Below are positions 1 through 8,990 of a stretch of 64,000 nt of DNA, piece after piece. Location: NCBI RefSeq assembly GCF_030161595.1, contig NZ_BSUM01000001.1:1426001-1490000 (forward strand), in the 5' to 3' direction. How positions within the stretch are numbered: position 1 is the stretch's first letter; every line of letters starts with the position of its first letter. The translations under genes were made by a program, and so were the position numbers. The notes under the pieces were generated by a model. That model made no database searches, was not told the DNA's origin, and saw only the letters and a program-made list of their open reading frames with translations. The stretch is from Litorihabitans aurantiacus. GTDB lineage: Bacteria; Actinomycetota; Actinomycetes; Actinomycetales; Beutenbergiaceae.

Positions 1-1122
1 GTGCGACGCGAACCAGCCGGCGCCCGCGTACTCGGTCAGCCGTGCCCGGATCGCCGCGCTCTCCTGCCGCCGCAACCAGAACGCGAGCACGATCGCGGCG
101 ACGAACAGCGGGATCTGGACCAGACCGTAGACCAGCAGGAAGGCGTTCTCGCTCCCCGTCACGGCGCCGAGGCTCGCGGAGGCGTTCCAGAGCGCGTGCA
201 GGCCCATCGCGGCCACGAGGCCGATCGGGAACAGCCACCACGCGGCGTACCGGTTGCGGTGCCGGGAGGCGATGCCGAGCGCGATGCCGATCGAGGCGGT
301 GAACAGGATGTGGGCGAACGGCGACATCACGCCGCGCGTGAAGAAGATGGAGGGCAGGATCTCGATCGCGCGGCCGAAGTAGATGATGTTCTCGGTGAAG
401 GCGAACCCGGCCGCCACGACGGCCGCGTAGACGATGCCGTCGACCACGCCGTCGAAGTGCTTGCGGCGCAGCAGGAAGATCAGCAGGACGCCGAGGCCCT
501 TCGTGACCTCCTCGACGATCGGGGCCGAGACGACGGCGCCGATGATGTCCGCCTGAGCGGCGTCCCCGGTCGCGTCGTAGTAGGCCAGGGCGACGGCGGT
601 GTTCCCGTAGAACGAGATGACCACGGAGACCCCGGCGCCCCAGAGGAACGCGATGAGGAGCATCACCTTCGGCTCCGGCTCCCAGCGGTCGAGCCACATG
701 ACCGTGGCCAGCACGACGGCGAGCGGGATCAGCGCGGCGATGAACCCGATGGCGGCCGGGGCGGGCCCGACCTGGCTGAGCGCGATCCACAGCCCCCACA
801 GGCCGGCGAACCCGACGACGCACAGGGCCACGATCGTGCCCGGACCCATGGCGGCCGAGCGACGACCGCCGTGCCAGATTTGCGGCTGCTGGCCGCCGGG
901 CCCGTAGGCGCCGGGGGCCGCGTCCTGGACTCCGTGCGGGGCCGCACCGGGGTGGCCGTAGCCGGTCGGGCCGGACGTACCCGGGGTTCCGTAGCCGCCG
1001 GGCCGAGTCGGTGCGGGGTAGCCGCCGCCCTGGTGGGGGGCCTGCCCCTGCGGACCGCCGGACGCCGGCCGCGAGGGCGCCGGGTAGGGGTTCGACGACG
1101 GTCCGGGGTAGCCACTCGACAT
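1..1122 (-). CDS. PrsW-family intramembrane metalloprotease (3' end cut by window edge)
   Basis: The protein starts MSSGYPGPSSNPYPAPSRP, a proline/glycine/tyrosine-rich cytoplasmic tail of about 85 residues, followed by multiple hydrophobic segments. A core segment reads SAPIVEEVTKGLGVLL, the EExxxK-type signature of PrsW proteases, followed by FAFTEN and further conserved membrane helices containing FAHILFT and GLHALWN. PrsW relatives cleave membrane anti-sigma factors; the substrate here is unknown. Only the first 374 codons lie in the window. The ATG is 10 nt downstream of the preceding gene's stop, with AGGA eight bases upstream as a likely ribosome binding site, so it is probably co-transcribed with the pimA group. 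Family assignment is firm, role inferred. Confidence 0.85.
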   Translation of the reverse strand, partial: MSSGYPGPSSNPYPAPSRPASGGPQGQAPHQGGGYPAPTRPGGYGTPGTSGPTGYGHPGAAPHGVQDAAPGAYGPGGQQPQIWHGGRRSAAMGPGTIVALCVVGFAGLWGLWIALSQVGPAPAAIGFIAALIPLAVVLATVMWLDRWEPEPKVMLLIAFLWGAGVSVVISFYGNTAVALAYYDATGDAAQADIIGAVVSAPIVEEVTKGLGVLLIFLLRRKHFDGVVDGIVYAAVVAAGFAFTENIIYFGRAIEILPSIFFTRGVMSPFAHILFTASIGIALGIASRHRNRYAAWWLFPIGLVAAMGLHALWNASASLGAVTGSENAFLLVYGLVQIPLFVAAIVLAFWLRRQESAAIRARLTEYAGAGWFASH

Positions 1123-1132
1123 GCGGCCGATC

Positions 1133-1783
1133 CTAGTGGTGGGGAGGTCGCAGACGCGGTGCGGTGTCGTCCATCTCGAACGACCGCGGGAGGTCGGCAC
1201 GCCCGGCCAGCCGCAGCAGCCGCACGAGCGCCTGGGCCCGGATGCGCACCGACTGGGCGACGGCGTCGTTGTGGAAGCGGCGTGCCAGCTCGACCCGGCC
1301 GGCCGTGGCGACGACGTCGCGCACCACCGGCGCTGTCGCCGCACCCTCGGCCAGGGGTCCCTCGAGCGCCTGGCGCAGCACGCGGGAGAGGTCGCTCTCG
1401 ACGATCTCGCGCTCGGCGGTCAGCGTGACGCGGCCGGGTCGACGGCGGTCGGCGTCCGGGTCCGTGCGCGCGTCGCCGCGCCCCTCGCCATCTCCGGTGC
1501 CGTCCCCGGTGCTGTCCGTCCCTCCGGTGAGCTCGAGCTCCTGCCCGCTCGCGAGGCACGCGTCGGCGGCGCCGGCGAGCACGAGCGAGGAGGCGGGGTC
1601 GAGCCGGCCGGACGCGGCGAGCTCGGCGGCCTGCCCGGCTCGGCGCAGCAGCTGCGCGTCCAGCGTGGCGGCCGTGCGCGTGACCTTCTGGTGCAGCAGG
1701 TCGAGCCGGTTGGCCTTCGCGAGCGCGAGCCACACCAGCAGCCCCACCACGACCACGACGGCGAGCACGATCTCGGTGGTCAC
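1133..1783 (-). CDS. Membrane-anchored hypothetical protein downstream of pimA
   Basis: A 216-residue protein with one N-terminal hydrophobic helix (about residues 5-22, EIVLAVVVVVGLLVWLALA), then a helical stretch with DLLHQKVTRTAATLDAQLL. This layout recalls LemA-type proteins, but similarity is by eye only. A low-complexity D/G/T-rich linker sits mid-protein, followed by another helical region (ITAEREIVESDLSRVLRQAL-like) and a charged C-terminus. The GTG start overlaps the pimA stop as GTGA, so translation is coupled to the PIM genes. In mycobacteria this slot holds a Nudix protein; no Nudix box is visible here. Function unknown. Confidence 0.75.
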   Translation of the reverse strand: MTTEIVLAVVVVVGLLVWLALAKANRLDLLHQKVTRTAATLDAQLLRRAGQAAELAASGRLDPASSLVLAGAADACLASGQELELTGGTDSTGDGTGDGEGRGDARTDPDADRRRPGRVTLTAEREIVESDLSRVLRQALEGPLAEGAATAPVVRDVVATAGRVELARRFHNDAVAQSVRIRAQALVRLLRLAGRADLPRSFEMDDTAPRLRPPHH

Positions 1784-2911
1784 GACGCCTCCTGCTCTCC
1801 CTCGCCCGTGGCGAGCTGGTAGACCGTCAGCACCTGCGCCGTCACGACCTCCCAGTCGTACTGCGCGCACCAGGCCGTGGCGTGGTCCCGCGTGCGCGCC
1901 GTCGCGCCGGGATCTCCGAGCGCGCCCAGGACGGCCGCGGCGAGGGCGTCCGGGTCCCCGACGGCGAACAGGGTGCCCGCGCGCCCTCGTCCAGGACGCG
2001 GCGGAAGGCCGCGAGGTTGCTCGCCACGACGGCGGCGCCGGCGGCCATCGCCTCGACCAGCACGATGCCGAAGCTCTCGCCCCCGTCTGCGGCGCGACGT
2101 ATAGGTCGACCGACCGCAGGAGCGCGGCCTTGTCCTCCTCGGTGATCTCGCCGAGCAGCTCAAGCACGCCGGGGTGCGCCTCCGCCACGGCCCTGGCCCG
2201 GGCGAGGTCGCCGCGGCCCGCCACCAGCACGCGGATCCCGGGCACCGCGGCCACCAGGGCGGGGACGGCCGCGAGCAGCACGTCGAGACCCTTGCGCGGC
2301 TCGTCGGTCCGGCCGAGGAACGCGAGCGTGGGCCGCTCCGGGGTCCCGGTCCACGCCGCGCGAGGCTCCGACGCGCGGAACTGGCTCAGCTCCACCCCGT
2401 TCGGGATGACGACGGCGTCGCCACCCATGTGCTCCACCACCGTCCGCCGGGCCTCCTCCGAGACCGCGATGCGGGCGGCGATCCGCTCGAGCGTCGGCCG
2501 CAGCATCGGGTAGGCCACCTGCATCGCGCGCGAGCGGTCGTTCGCCGTGTGGAAGGTCGCCACGACCGGGACCTCGGCCTGCCACAGCGCGATGAGTCCG
2601 GTGCTCGGCACGAGCGGCTCGTGGATGTGGAGGACGTCGAAGTCGCCGGCCTCGAGCCAGGAGCGCACGCGCACCGCGGTGACGGGACCGAACGACAGCC
2701 GGGCGACGGAGCCGTTGTAGCGGACCGCGAGGCTCCGGCCGGTGGCCTCCACGAAGTCGGGGACGGGTGTGCCGTCGTCGGCCGGGGCGAGCACGCGGAC
2801 GTGGTGCCCCTGGTCGAGGAGTCGCTTCGCGAGGTCGGTGACGTGGACCTGCACCCCGCCCGGCGCGTCGAGCGAGTACGGGCAGACGATGCCGATGCGC
2901 ACCGGCGTCAC
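1780..2911 (-). CDS. pimA: Phosphatidylinositol alpha-mannosyltransferase PimA (two frameshifts)
   Basis: A GT4/GT-B enzyme that transfers the first mannose from GDP-mannose to phosphatidylinositol on the cytoplasmic face of the membrane. The N-terminal half starts VRIGIVCPYSLDAPGGVQVHV, with HIHEPLVPS, FHTANDRSRA and IPNGVE following, as in PimA. The C-terminal half (GIVLVEAMAAGAAVVAS, then TLFAVGDPDAL) is spread over two other frames: one base is missing in the C run at 2080-2084 and one near the CCC at 1984-1986. Restoring both gives 377 residues, the normal family length, with the acceptor/donor motif GGESFGIVLVEAM intact. GTG start overlaps the patA stop. Position between patA and the LemA-like gene matches the actinobacterial PIM operon. 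The breaks look like sequencing errors, since PimA is essential in mycobacteria. Confidence 0.9.
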
Positions 2912-3858
2912 TCCCCCGCCGTCGGCACGGACCGCAACCGCGCCGGGTCGAGGTCGGCGAGGTAGACCTTCTGCAGCATGTGCCAGTCCTGCGGCGACCG
3001 CGCGACGCGCTCGAACAGGGCGGTGACCCAGTCCTGGGTGACGTCGGCGACGCCGCGGCGCGCGCCGTCGTCGTCGGCCGTGGCGACGAACGGCGCGAAC
3101 TCGATGACCAGGCCCCACGGGGTCCCCGCCCGCCGGCGGTCCGCACCGCGCAGGCGCTCGTAGGTGATCGCGACCGGGACGAGCGGGTGTCCGCCCACGA
3201 GCGCGAGCGAGGCCGGACCGGCGGCGACGCGCGCAGGCGAGCCGAGCAGGTCGACCTCGACGCCGTGTGCCGTCAGGTCGCGATCGGCGAGCAGCGGCAC
3301 GATCTGCGGGTGCGTGCGCGCCATGCGGGTGAGGCGGCGGAAGGTGCTGCCGCCCTCGAGCGGGACGATCTCGATGCCGAGCGAGGCGCGGAAGGAGACG
3401 AACTCCTCGTACAGGCCGTCGGGCAGCTTCTCGGCGACCGTGAGCACGGGCGCGAGCGCGCGGGAGGCCCACGCCCCGGCGAGGTCCCAGTTGCCGGCGT
3501 GGCCGAGCGCGAGGACAGGGCTCTCGCCGCGTGCGACGGCGTCGCGCACCGGTGCGACGCCGACCGCGCGGACACGCGCGTCGATCTGCTCGTGGCTCCA
3601 GCCCGGGAGCTGGAACGCCTCCACGAAGTAGCGCAGGTAGGAGCGCATCCCGGCCCGGGAGGTGCGGCGCAGCGCCCGCTCGTCCAGATCGGGGCGCAGC
3701 CGGCGGAGGTTGCGCTCGAGCTGCCGCACGCCGCCACTCCTCCCGAGCCACACGAGGTCGGCGACGAGGTGGGCGAGGCCGCGCACCGGTGCGTCGGGCA
3801 GGCGCCGGACGTGGCGCCACGCGAGGACGTACAGGTCGGTGGTGGTCGGGCGCCTCAC
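2908..3858 (-). CDS. patA: Phosphatidylinositol mannoside acyltransferase (PatA-like)
   Basis: A 316-residue membrane-associated acyltransferase of the HtrB/LpxL-like family. The catalytic HxxxxD motif appears as LGHAGNWDLAG near residue 125, with later family blocks GIEIVPLEGG, PLLADRDL and the C-terminal PQDWHMLQKVY. In the PIM pathway PatA transfers a palmitoyl group from acyl-CoA to the mannose of PIM1 or PIM2. The GTG start at 3858 overlaps the pgsA stop (GTGA), and its own stop overlaps the pimA start, so the three genes are translationally coupled. Gene order pgsA-patA-pimA is the same as in Mycobacterium tuberculosis. Confidence 0.9.
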   Translation of the reverse strand: MRRPTTTDLYVLAWRHVRRLPDAPVRGLAHLVADLVWLGRSGGVRQLERNLRRLRPDLDERALRRTSRAGMRSYLRYFVEAFQLPGWSHEQIDARVRAVGVAPVRDAVARGESPVLALGHAGNWDLAGAWASRALAPVLTVAEKLPDGLYEEFVSFRASLGIEIVPLEGGSTFRRLTRMARTHPQIVPLLADRDLTAHGVEVDLLGSPARVAAGPASLALVGGHPLVPVAITYERLRGADRRRAGTPWGLVIEFAPFVATADDDGARRGVADVTQDWVTALFERVARSPQDWHMLQKVYLADLDPARLRSVPTAGE

Positions 3859-4493
3859 GGGGCGGCCCCCGGGGCGGGCGCCGTCGAGGACGCGTCGGCG
3901 AGGATCTGCCGCCGCACGTGCAGCATCCGGTGGATCGACGTCGTCAGGCTCAGCACCGCCAGCACCACGAGGACGACGACGAGCACCGCCACCGGCAGCC
4001 CGAGGCCCACCAGGCCCGTGGCCACGAGCGCGATGAGGAGGCGGTCGCCGCGCTCGGCGATGCCGACGGTCGCGGTGCGTCCCAGCGACTCCGCCTTGGC
4101 CCGGGCGTACGGCACGATGCTGCCGAGCACGAGGCACGCCAGCGCCGCGGCCGCGCCGACCCGCTCCCCCGTGGCGGCGAGGTGGATCGTGAGGGCCGCG
4201 AACAGCGCGCCGTCGGCGAACCGGTCGAGCACGGAGTCGAGGAACGCACCCCACGGCCCCGTGGTGCCGGCCAGGCGCGCCATCGTGCCGTCGAGCACGT
4301 CGAAGAGCACGAAGAACGTGATGACCATCGTCCCCGCGAAGAGCTGGCCGCGCGCGATCAGGCCGAGCGACCCGGCCATGGCGCCGAGGGTGCCGACGAT
4401 CGTGACGACGTCGGGGGTGACCCCGAGGCGCAGGAGCAGCGCGGCGGGAGCGCGAAGGATCCGGCCGACGACGGCGCGCAGGTGCTTGAGCAT
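3855..4493 (-). CDS. pgsA: CDP-alcohol phosphatidyltransferase, phosphatidylinositol phosphate synthase
   Basis: A 212-residue integral membrane enzyme carrying the CDP-alcohol phosphotransferase signature: DVLDGTMARLAG followed by GAFLDSVLDRFADG, that is D-G-x2-A-R-x8-G-x3-D-x3-D. Actinobacterial homologues in this operon make phosphatidylinositol phosphate from CDP-diacylglycerol and inositol phosphate. About six hydrophobic helices are visible. The ATG (MLKHLRAVV) at 4493 shares one base with the HIT-gene stop (TGATG), which decides the start over longer in-frame extensions. The flanking HIT and patA genes support the PI-synthase role rather than PG-phosphate synthase. Confidence 0.9.
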   Translation of the reverse strand: MLKHLRAVVGRILRAPAALLLRLGVTPDVVTIVGTLGAMAGSLGLIARGQLFAGTMVITFFVLFDVLDGTMARLAGTTGPWGAFLDSVLDRFADGALFAALTIHLAATGERVGAAAALACLVLGSIVPYARAKAESLGRTATVGIAERGDRLLIALVATGLVGLGLPVAVLVVVLVVLAVLSLTTSIHRMLHVRRQILADASSTAPAPGAAP

Positions 4494-5173
4494 CAGGCCT
4501 CGGGGTCCGTGGGAGCAGCGGGGGTCGGGTCGGTCAAGCCGGTCGGGTCGGTCGCCTCCGCCGTCGTGGCACGGGCGGCGGTGCCGCTGCGCTCGACCCA
4601 CGCCGCGGCCAGCGTCTCCCGGGTCGCGCCGAGCAGCTGCGGCAGCGGCTTGGTCCCGGCCACGATCGGCATGAAGTTGGCGTCACCCCGCCACCGGGGC
4701 ACCACGTGCTGGTGGAGGTGCGCGGCGATACCCGCTCCCCCGACCTCGCCCTGGTTGATCCCCAGGTTGAAGCCCGCCGGACCCGACGTCGCGCGCAGGA
4801 CCCGCATGGCGCCCTGGGTGAGGGCGCCGATCTCGGCGACCTCCGCCGTCGTCAGATCGGGGTAGAGCGCCACGTGCCGGTAGGGCACCACCATGAGGTG
4901 GCCCGGGTTGTAGGGGTAGAGGTTGAGCACGACGTAGGCGGTCTCACCGCGCGCGACGACGAGGCCGTCGGAGTCGGACCGGTGCGGCACCCGGCAGAAC
5001 GGGCACTCGTGCTCGCCGTCGCCGGTCGGCTTGTCCGCACCGTCGATGTAGACCATCCGGTGCGGCGTCCACAGGCGCTGGAACGCGTCGGGCGTCCCCG
5101 CGAGGTCGCCCGACGACTCATGGCCAGTGCTGCCAGCACCGCCGGTGCCGTCCGCCCCGCCTGCGTCAGCCAC
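4493..5173 (-). CDS. HIT-family hydrolase (Ap4A phosphorylase-like)
   Basis: A 226-residue histidine-triad protein. The active site HxHxH is in GIAAHLHQHVVPRWRG, preceded by the family block ECPFCRVPH and by YPYNPGHLMVVPYRH. It matches the HIT gene (Rv2613c) next to pgsA in mycobacteria, whose product is an Ap4A phosphorylase; that activity is inferred. N- and C-terminal extensions are low-complexity (A/T/D/P/G-rich). GTG start at 5173 lies 3 nt after the thrS stop; its stop overlaps pgsA, so the whole thrS-to-PrsW block is very likely one transcript. Confidence 0.88.
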   Translation of the reverse strand: MADAGGADGTGGAGSTGHESSGDLAGTPDAFQRLWTPHRMVYIDGADKPTGDGEHECPFCRVPHRSDSDGLVVARGETAYVVLNLYPYNPGHLMVVPYRHVALYPDLTTAEVAEIGALTQGAMRVLRATSGPAGFNLGINQGEVGGAGIAAHLHQHVVPRWRGDANFMPIVAGTKPLPQLLGATRETLAAAWVERSGTAARATTAEATDPTGLTDPTPAAPTDPEA

Positions 5174-5176
5174 GGA

Positions 5177-7201
5177 TCAGACCTGGACGCGCGTGTCGAT
5201 CGCCGCGCGCACGAGTTCGATCGCCTCGGCGACCGGGACGCCGTTGCGCTGCGTGCCGTCGCGGTAGCGGAAGGAGACGGCACCGGCCTCGGCGTCCTCC
5301 CCGCCGGCGATGAGCACGAACGGCACCTTCTGCTTCGTGGCGTTGCGGATCTTCTTGTTGAAGCGGTCGTCGGAGGTGTCCACCTCGACCCGGACGCCCG
5401 CCGCCCGCAGCTGCGTCGCGACGTCGTGCAGGTAGTCGTTGAACGGCTCGGCGACCGGGACGGCGAGCACCTGCACGGGGGCGAGCCACGCCGGGAACGC
5501 CCCCGCGTAGTGCTCGAGCAGCACGGCGAAGAACCGCTCGATCGACCCGAACAGGGCTCGGTGGATCATGACCGGACGCTGACGCGAGCCGTCCGCCGCC
5601 TGGTAGGTGAGGTCGAACCGCTCCGGCAGGTTGAAGTCGAGCTGGATGGTCGACATCTGCCAGGTGCGGCCGATCGCGTCCTTCGCCTGGACCGAGATCT
5701 TCGGACCGTAGAACGCGGCGCCGCCCGGGTCGGGCACGAGCTCGAGACCGGAGGCCTCGGCGACCTCCCTCAGCGTCTGGGTCGCCTCCTCCCACGTCGC
5801 GTCGTCGCCCACCGACTTCTCGGGGTTGCGCGTGGAGAGCTCGAGGTAGAAGTCCTCGAGGCCGTAGTCCTTCAGCAGGTCGAGCACGAAGGTCAGCAGG
5901 CTCGCGAGCTCGGCCCGCATGTCCTCGCGGGTGGTGTAGATGTGCGCGTCGTCCTGCGTGAAGCCGCGCGCGCGGGTGAGGCCGTGCACCACGCCGGACT
6001 TCTCGTAGCGGTAGACCGTCCCGAACTCGAACAGGCGCAGCGGCAGCTCGCGGTAGGAGCGACCGCGCGAGTCGAAGATCAGGTTGTGCATCGGGCAGTT
6101 CATGGGCTTGAGGTAGTAGTCCTGGCCCTCGCGCCGCAGCGTGCCGTCCGCGTGGTACTCGGCGTCGAGCTGCATCGGCGGGTACATGCCGTCGGCGTAC
6201 CAGTCCAGGTGGCCCGAGAGCTCGAACAGCTTCCCCTTGGTCGCGTGCGGGGAGTAGACGAACTCGTAGCCCGCCTCGATGTGGCGCTTGCGCGCGTACT
6301 CCTCCATCACCATGCGCACGACACCGCCGCGCGGGTGGAAGACCGCGAGGCCGGATCCGATCTCGTCCGGGAACGAGAACAGGTCGAGCTCGGTGCCGAG
6401 GCGGCGGTGGTCGCGGCGCTCGGCCTCGGCCAGCCGCTCGAGGTGGGCGCGCAGCTCGTCCTTGCTCGGCCACGCGGTCCCGTAGACGCGCTGGAGCTGG
6501 GGGTTCTTCTCGCTCCCGCGCCAGTAGGCCGCGGCGCTGCGCATGAGCTGCACCCCGTTGCCGATGAGGCGCGTGCTGGGCAGGTGCGGTCCGCGGCAGA
6601 GGTCCTTCCAGACGACGGTCTCGCTCTCGCGACCGGCGCCACGCACGTTGTCGTAGATGGTCAGCTCGCCGGCGCCGACCTCGACGCTCGCGCCCTCCCC
6701 GACCTGGTCGCCGTCGCCGGCGACCGCGCTCTTGAGCCCGATCAGCTCGAGCTTGTAGGGCTCGTGCGCGAGCTCGGCGCGCGCCTCGTCCTCGGTGACG
6801 ACGCGGCGGCGGAAGGTCTGGCCCTCCTTGATGATGCGGCCCATCACCTTGTCCAGCTCGGTGAGCTGTTCGGGGGTGAACGGCGTGGCGACGTCGAAGT
6901 CGTAGTAGAAGCCGTCGGTGATCGGCGGGCCGATGCCGAGCTTCGCCTCGGGGTTCACCTGCTGGACCGCCTGCGCGAGGACGTGCGCGGCGGAGTGGCG
7001 CAGGATGTCGAGGCCGTCGTGCGAGTCGATCGTGACGCGCTCGACGACGGCGTCCGCGGGCAGCTCGCGGTCCAGGTCGCGCAGCTCGCCGTCGACCCGC
7101 ACCGCGACGACGGTGCGCTCCTTGCCCAGCAGCGCCCATGCCGTCGTGCCCGCCTCGATCGCGGTGGTGACGCCGTCGAGGGTGAGGTGGATCTCGGGCA
7201 C
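5177..7201 (-). CDS. thrS: Threonyl-tRNA synthetase
   Basis: A 674-residue class II synthetase charging tRNA-Thr. The domain order is complete: N-terminal TGS domain (residues 1-62), editing domain with [11 protein letters not shown], then the class II catalytic core with [11 protein letters not shown] (zinc-ligand Cys near residue 368), [12 protein letters not shown] (motif 2) and [13 protein letters not shown], and a C-terminal anticodon-binding domain starting near [16 protein letters not shown] start is supported by AGGAG seven bases upstream. It heads the PIM operon as in mycobacteria. No frameshift, unlike several neighbours. Confidence 0.97.
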   Translation of the reverse strand: MPEIHLTLDGVTTAIEAGTTAWALLGKERTVVAVRVDGELRDLDRELPADAVVERVTIDSHDGLDILRHSAAHVLAQAVQQVNPEAKLGIGPPITDGFYYDFDVATPFTPEQLTELDKVMGRIIKEGQTFRRRVVTEDEARAELAHEPYKLELIGLKSAVAGDGDQVGEGASVEVGAGELTIYDNVRGAGRESETVVWKDLCRGPHLPSTRLIGNGVQLMRSAAAYWRGSEKNPQLQRVYGTAWPSKDELRAHLERLAEAERRDHRRLGTELDLFSFPDEIGSGLAVFHPRGGVVRMVMEEYARKRHIEAGYEFVYSPHATKGKLFELSGHLDWYADGMYPPMQLDAEYHADGTLRREGQDYYLKPMNCPMHNLIFDSRGRSYRELPLRLFEFGTVYRYEKSGVVHGLTRARGFTQDDAHIYTTREDMRAELASLLTFVLDLLKDYGLEDFYLELSTRNPEKSVGDDATWEEATQTLREVAEASGLELVPDPGGAAFYGPKISVQAKDAIGRTWQMSTIQLDFNLPERFDLTYQAADGSRQRPVMIHRALFGSIERFFAVLLEHYAGAFPAWLAPVQVLAVPVAEPFNDYLHDVATQLRAAGVRVEVDTSDDRFNKKIRNATKQKVPFVLIAGGEDAEAGAVSFRYRDGTQRNGVPVAEAIELVRAAIDTRVQV

Positions 7202-7238
7202 AGCGGAACTCCTGACGACGAGCGGACGGAACCCCTGG

Positions 7239-7244
7239 ACTCTA
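7239..7244 (-). promoter_or_regulatory. Putative -10 box for the thrS operon
   Basis: TAGAGT on the minus strand, about 38 nt before the thrS start, in the only short gap upstream of the operon. No convincing -35 hexamer is visible. Weak, based on position and the TANNNT form seen elsewhere in the window. Confidence 0.3.
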
Positions 7245-7301
7245 CTGCGAGTGCCGCGCCGACCGCCCGGGACCTTGCCGGTGTCGGGCAGGAACGACGA
7301 A

Positions 7302-7329
7302 CGGCCCCGGACCGTGGGGTCCGGGGCCG
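7302..7329 (-). terminator. Hairpin terminator after tRNA-Val(CAC)
   Basis: CGGCCCCGGACC pairs with GGTCCGGGGCCG, a 12-bp G+C-only stem with a 4-nt loop, 10 nt downstream of the tRNA 3' end when read on the minus strand. The following bases on that strand (TTCGTCGTTCC) are T-rich for this genome. The stem core is the same as in the terminator after the other tRNA-Val at 8861-8893. Confidence 0.75.
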
Positions 7330-7339
7330 AACGCGTCGG

Positions 7340-7411
7340 TGGGCGATACTGGTCTCGAACCAGTGACCTCCTCGGTGTGAACGAGGCGCTCTACCGCTGA
7401 GCTAATCGCCC
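7340..7411 (-). tRNA. tRNA-Val (anticodon CAC)
   Basis: The minus strand folds as a full cloverleaf: acceptor GGGCGAT/ATCGCCC, D-arm GCTCAGCGGTAGAGC, anticodon stem CCTCG/CGAGG with loop TTCACAC giving anticodon CAC, and T-arm CTGGTTCGAGACCAG. The discriminator is A, and no CCA is encoded. Confidence 0.95.
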
Positions 7412-7506
7412 GAGCACGGCGGGTGCACCGTGCGGCCTGACGATAGTAGCCGAGATGCGGCGCGCTGCCGAATCGGCGCCACCACACCCCTCGCGAGACC
7501 TTTCCG

Positions 7507-7550
7507 GACCCTCCCCGAGAGGATTGCCGACCCTCCCCGAGAGGATCGCC
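7507..7550. repeat. 22-bp tandem duplication
   Basis: GACCCTCCCCGAGAGGAT(T/C)GCC occurs twice head to tail (7507-7528 and 7529-7550) with one mismatch, in the gap between the tRNA-Val and the aminotransferase gene. It lies just after the 3' end of the latter. No role is apparent. Confidence 0.7.
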
Positions 7551-7569
7551 GTCACGCCCGGCGGCGGGC

Positions 7570-8415
7570 TCAGGGGTCGAGGTTCTCGCGCTGCTTCACC
7601 GGGAAGAGGCGCCCCATCGCGAGCGTGAGCGGACCGGGCTCCTTGGCCACGCCGTCGACGGCGACGACGGGTGCGATCCCCCGCGTCGACGACGTCAGCG
7701 CCACGTGGTCCGCCTCGTGGATCGCCGCGAGCGGCACGGTCTCCTCGCGCACCGGGATGCCCGCCTCGGCGGCCCACCGCAGCACGAGCGCCCTCGTCAC
7801 ACCGGCCAGCGCGCCGGAGTCGAGCGGCGGGGTCAGCAGACCGGCCGCGTCCTCGAGGAAGACGTTCGTCCCCGTGCCCTCGCACAGCTCGCCGCGCGTG
7901 TTGCCGAAGATCGCCTCGCCGGCGCCGTGGGCCCGCGCGCGGGCGAGGGCACGGGCGTTCTCGCCGTAGGAGGTGGTCTTGAGACCAGCCAGCGCGCCGC
8001 GCTCGTTGCGGGCCCACGGCACGACGTGGACCCGCGCGTCGCCGTGCTGCGGGGCTGCGGAGGCCGCGACCACGAGGGTGCCGGGGCCGTCGCCGCGGTC
8101 GGAGCCGAGCGGCCCGAGGCCCCCGGTCCAGGTGATCCGCAGCCGCGCGACCACGCCGGGCTCGGCGTCGTTCCAGGCATCCGCGACGACGCCGACGGCG
8201 GCGCGCACCTCGGCGTCGTCCGGCGCTGCGATCCCGAGGCCGAGGGCGGAGGTGCGCAGACGGTCGAGGTGACGTGTGAGGGCGAACGGGACGCCCTCGA
8301 GCAGCTCGCAGGTCTCGAAGACGCCGTCACCCACCACGAAGCCGTGGTCCAGCACGCTCAGGTGCCGCCCCCGAGGATCCACCAGGCCGCCGTCGAACCA
8401 CGCGATCGTCGTCAT
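7570..8415 (-). CDS. Aminotransferase class IV, aminodeoxychorismate lyase-like
   Basis: A 281-residue fold-type IV PLP enzyme. Recognisable blocks: LSVLDHGFVVGDGVFET (N-terminal), LKTTSYGENARALARARAHG containing the PLP lysine, EAIFGNTRGELCEGTGTNVF, and TSSTRGIAPVVAVDG. The family includes PabC (4-amino-4-deoxychorismate lyase for folate), branched-chain aminotransferases and D-amino acid transaminases; PabC-like use is most likely for a stand-alone actinobacterial gene of this length. The ATG at 8415 begins MTTIAWFDGG, typical of the family, and is preferred over a longer reading. It is flanked by tRNA genes with no operon partner. Confidence 0.8.
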   Translation of the reverse strand: MTTIAWFDGGLVDPRGRHLSVLDHGFVVGDGVFETCELLEGVPFALTRHLDRLRTSALGLGIAAPDDAEVRAAVGVVADAWNDAEPGVVARLRITWTGGLGPLGSDRGDGPGTLVVAASAAPQHGDARVHVVPWARNERGALAGLKTTSYGENARALARARAHGAGEAIFGNTRGELCEGTGTNVFLEDAAGLLTPPLDSGALAGVTRALVLRWAAEAGIPVREETVPLAAIHEADHVALTSSTRGIAPVVAVDGVAKEPGPLTLAMGRLFPVKQRENLDP

Positions 8416-8585
8416 GGCGCGATCCTGCCACCGCGGCGACGCCGCCGGACGGACCGCTCGCACGGGTGACCGCACGATCCGCGGAATGACGCCGATTTGG
8501 CAGTCCGGGAAATGCTGGGCTAATGTCTACTCCGCACCGGGGAGCGCCGAGGCGGGGAAGCCCGCGAAGGTCAGGCCCGGAGCAC

Positions 8586-8658
8586 GCGGATGTGGCTCAG
8601 TTGGTAGAGCATCACCTTGCCAAGGTGAGGGTCGCGGGTTCGAGTCCCGTCATCCGCT
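8586..8658 (+). tRNA. tRNA-Gly (anticodon GCC)
   Basis: Acceptor GCGGATG pairs with CATCCGC; D-arm GCTCAGTTGGTAGAGC; anticodon stem TCACC/GGTGA with loop TTGCCAA giving GCC; T-arm CGGGTTCGAGTCCCG. Discriminator T, no CCA encoded. First of a three-tRNA cluster. Confidence 0.95.
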
Positions 8659-8702
8659 CGGAAGGACCCAGGGAGGGCTTCCCCACCAGGGGATCCGTCC
8701 AC

Positions 8703-8773
8703 GGTGGGTTGGCCGAGAGGCGAGGCAGCGGCCTGCAAAGCCGTATACACGGGTTCGAATCCCGTACCCACCT
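8703..8773 (+). tRNA. tRNA-Cys (anticodon GCA)
   Basis: Acceptor GGTGGGT pairs with ACCCACC; anticodon stem GCGGC/GCCGT with loop CTGCAAA giving GCA; T-arm CGGGTTCGAATCCCG. Discriminator T. Spaced 44 nt from the tRNA-Gly and 9 nt from the following tRNA-Val. Confidence 0.93.
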
Positions 8774-8782
8774 CGCACACCC

Positions 8783-8854
8783 GGGCGATTGGCGCAGCGG
8801 TAGCGCGCTTCCCTGACACGGAAGAGGTCACTGGTTCGATCCCAGTATCGCCCA
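8783..8854 (+). tRNA. tRNA-Val (anticodon GAC)
   Basis: Acceptor GGGCGAT/ATCGCCC; D-arm GCGCAGCGGTAGCGC; anticodon stem CTTCC/GGAAG with loop CTGACAC giving GAC; T-arm CTGGTTCGATCCCAG. Discriminator A is followed by CCA (8855-8857), so this gene, unlike the others here, may encode its CCA end. Confidence 0.95.
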
Positions 8855-8860
8855 CCAGCA

Positions 8861-8893
8861 CGAAGGCCCCGGACCACTGGTCCGGGGCCTTCG
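8861..8893 (+). terminator. Strong terminator of the Gly-Cys-Val tRNA cluster
   Basis: CGAAGGCCCCGGACC, a 3-nt loop (ACT), then GGTCCGGGGCCTTCG: a perfect 15-bp stem starting a few bases after the tRNA-Val, followed by TCGTTCC. Its core GGCCCCGGACC is shared with the terminator at 7302-7329. Confidence 0.85.
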
Positions 8894-8990
8894 TCGTTCC
8901 CGGTCGGCCCCCGGCCGTGGATCTGCGGTGATCGGACACGCGATGATCGCCCGGACGGCAGATCGAACCCCCGAACCGGGAAGGACGTCG

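Noticed and set aside
1-1428. 475-codon open frame on the plus strand across the PrsW gene
   Set aside because: Composition is arginine/glycine/aspartate-rich low complexity, the usual antisense shadow in G+C-rich DNA; the opposite strand encodes clear PrsW and LemA-like proteins.
4706-7366. 886-codon plus-strand open frame opposite thrS
   Set aside because: Antisense of an intact thrS gene; no recognisable domain and no start signal.
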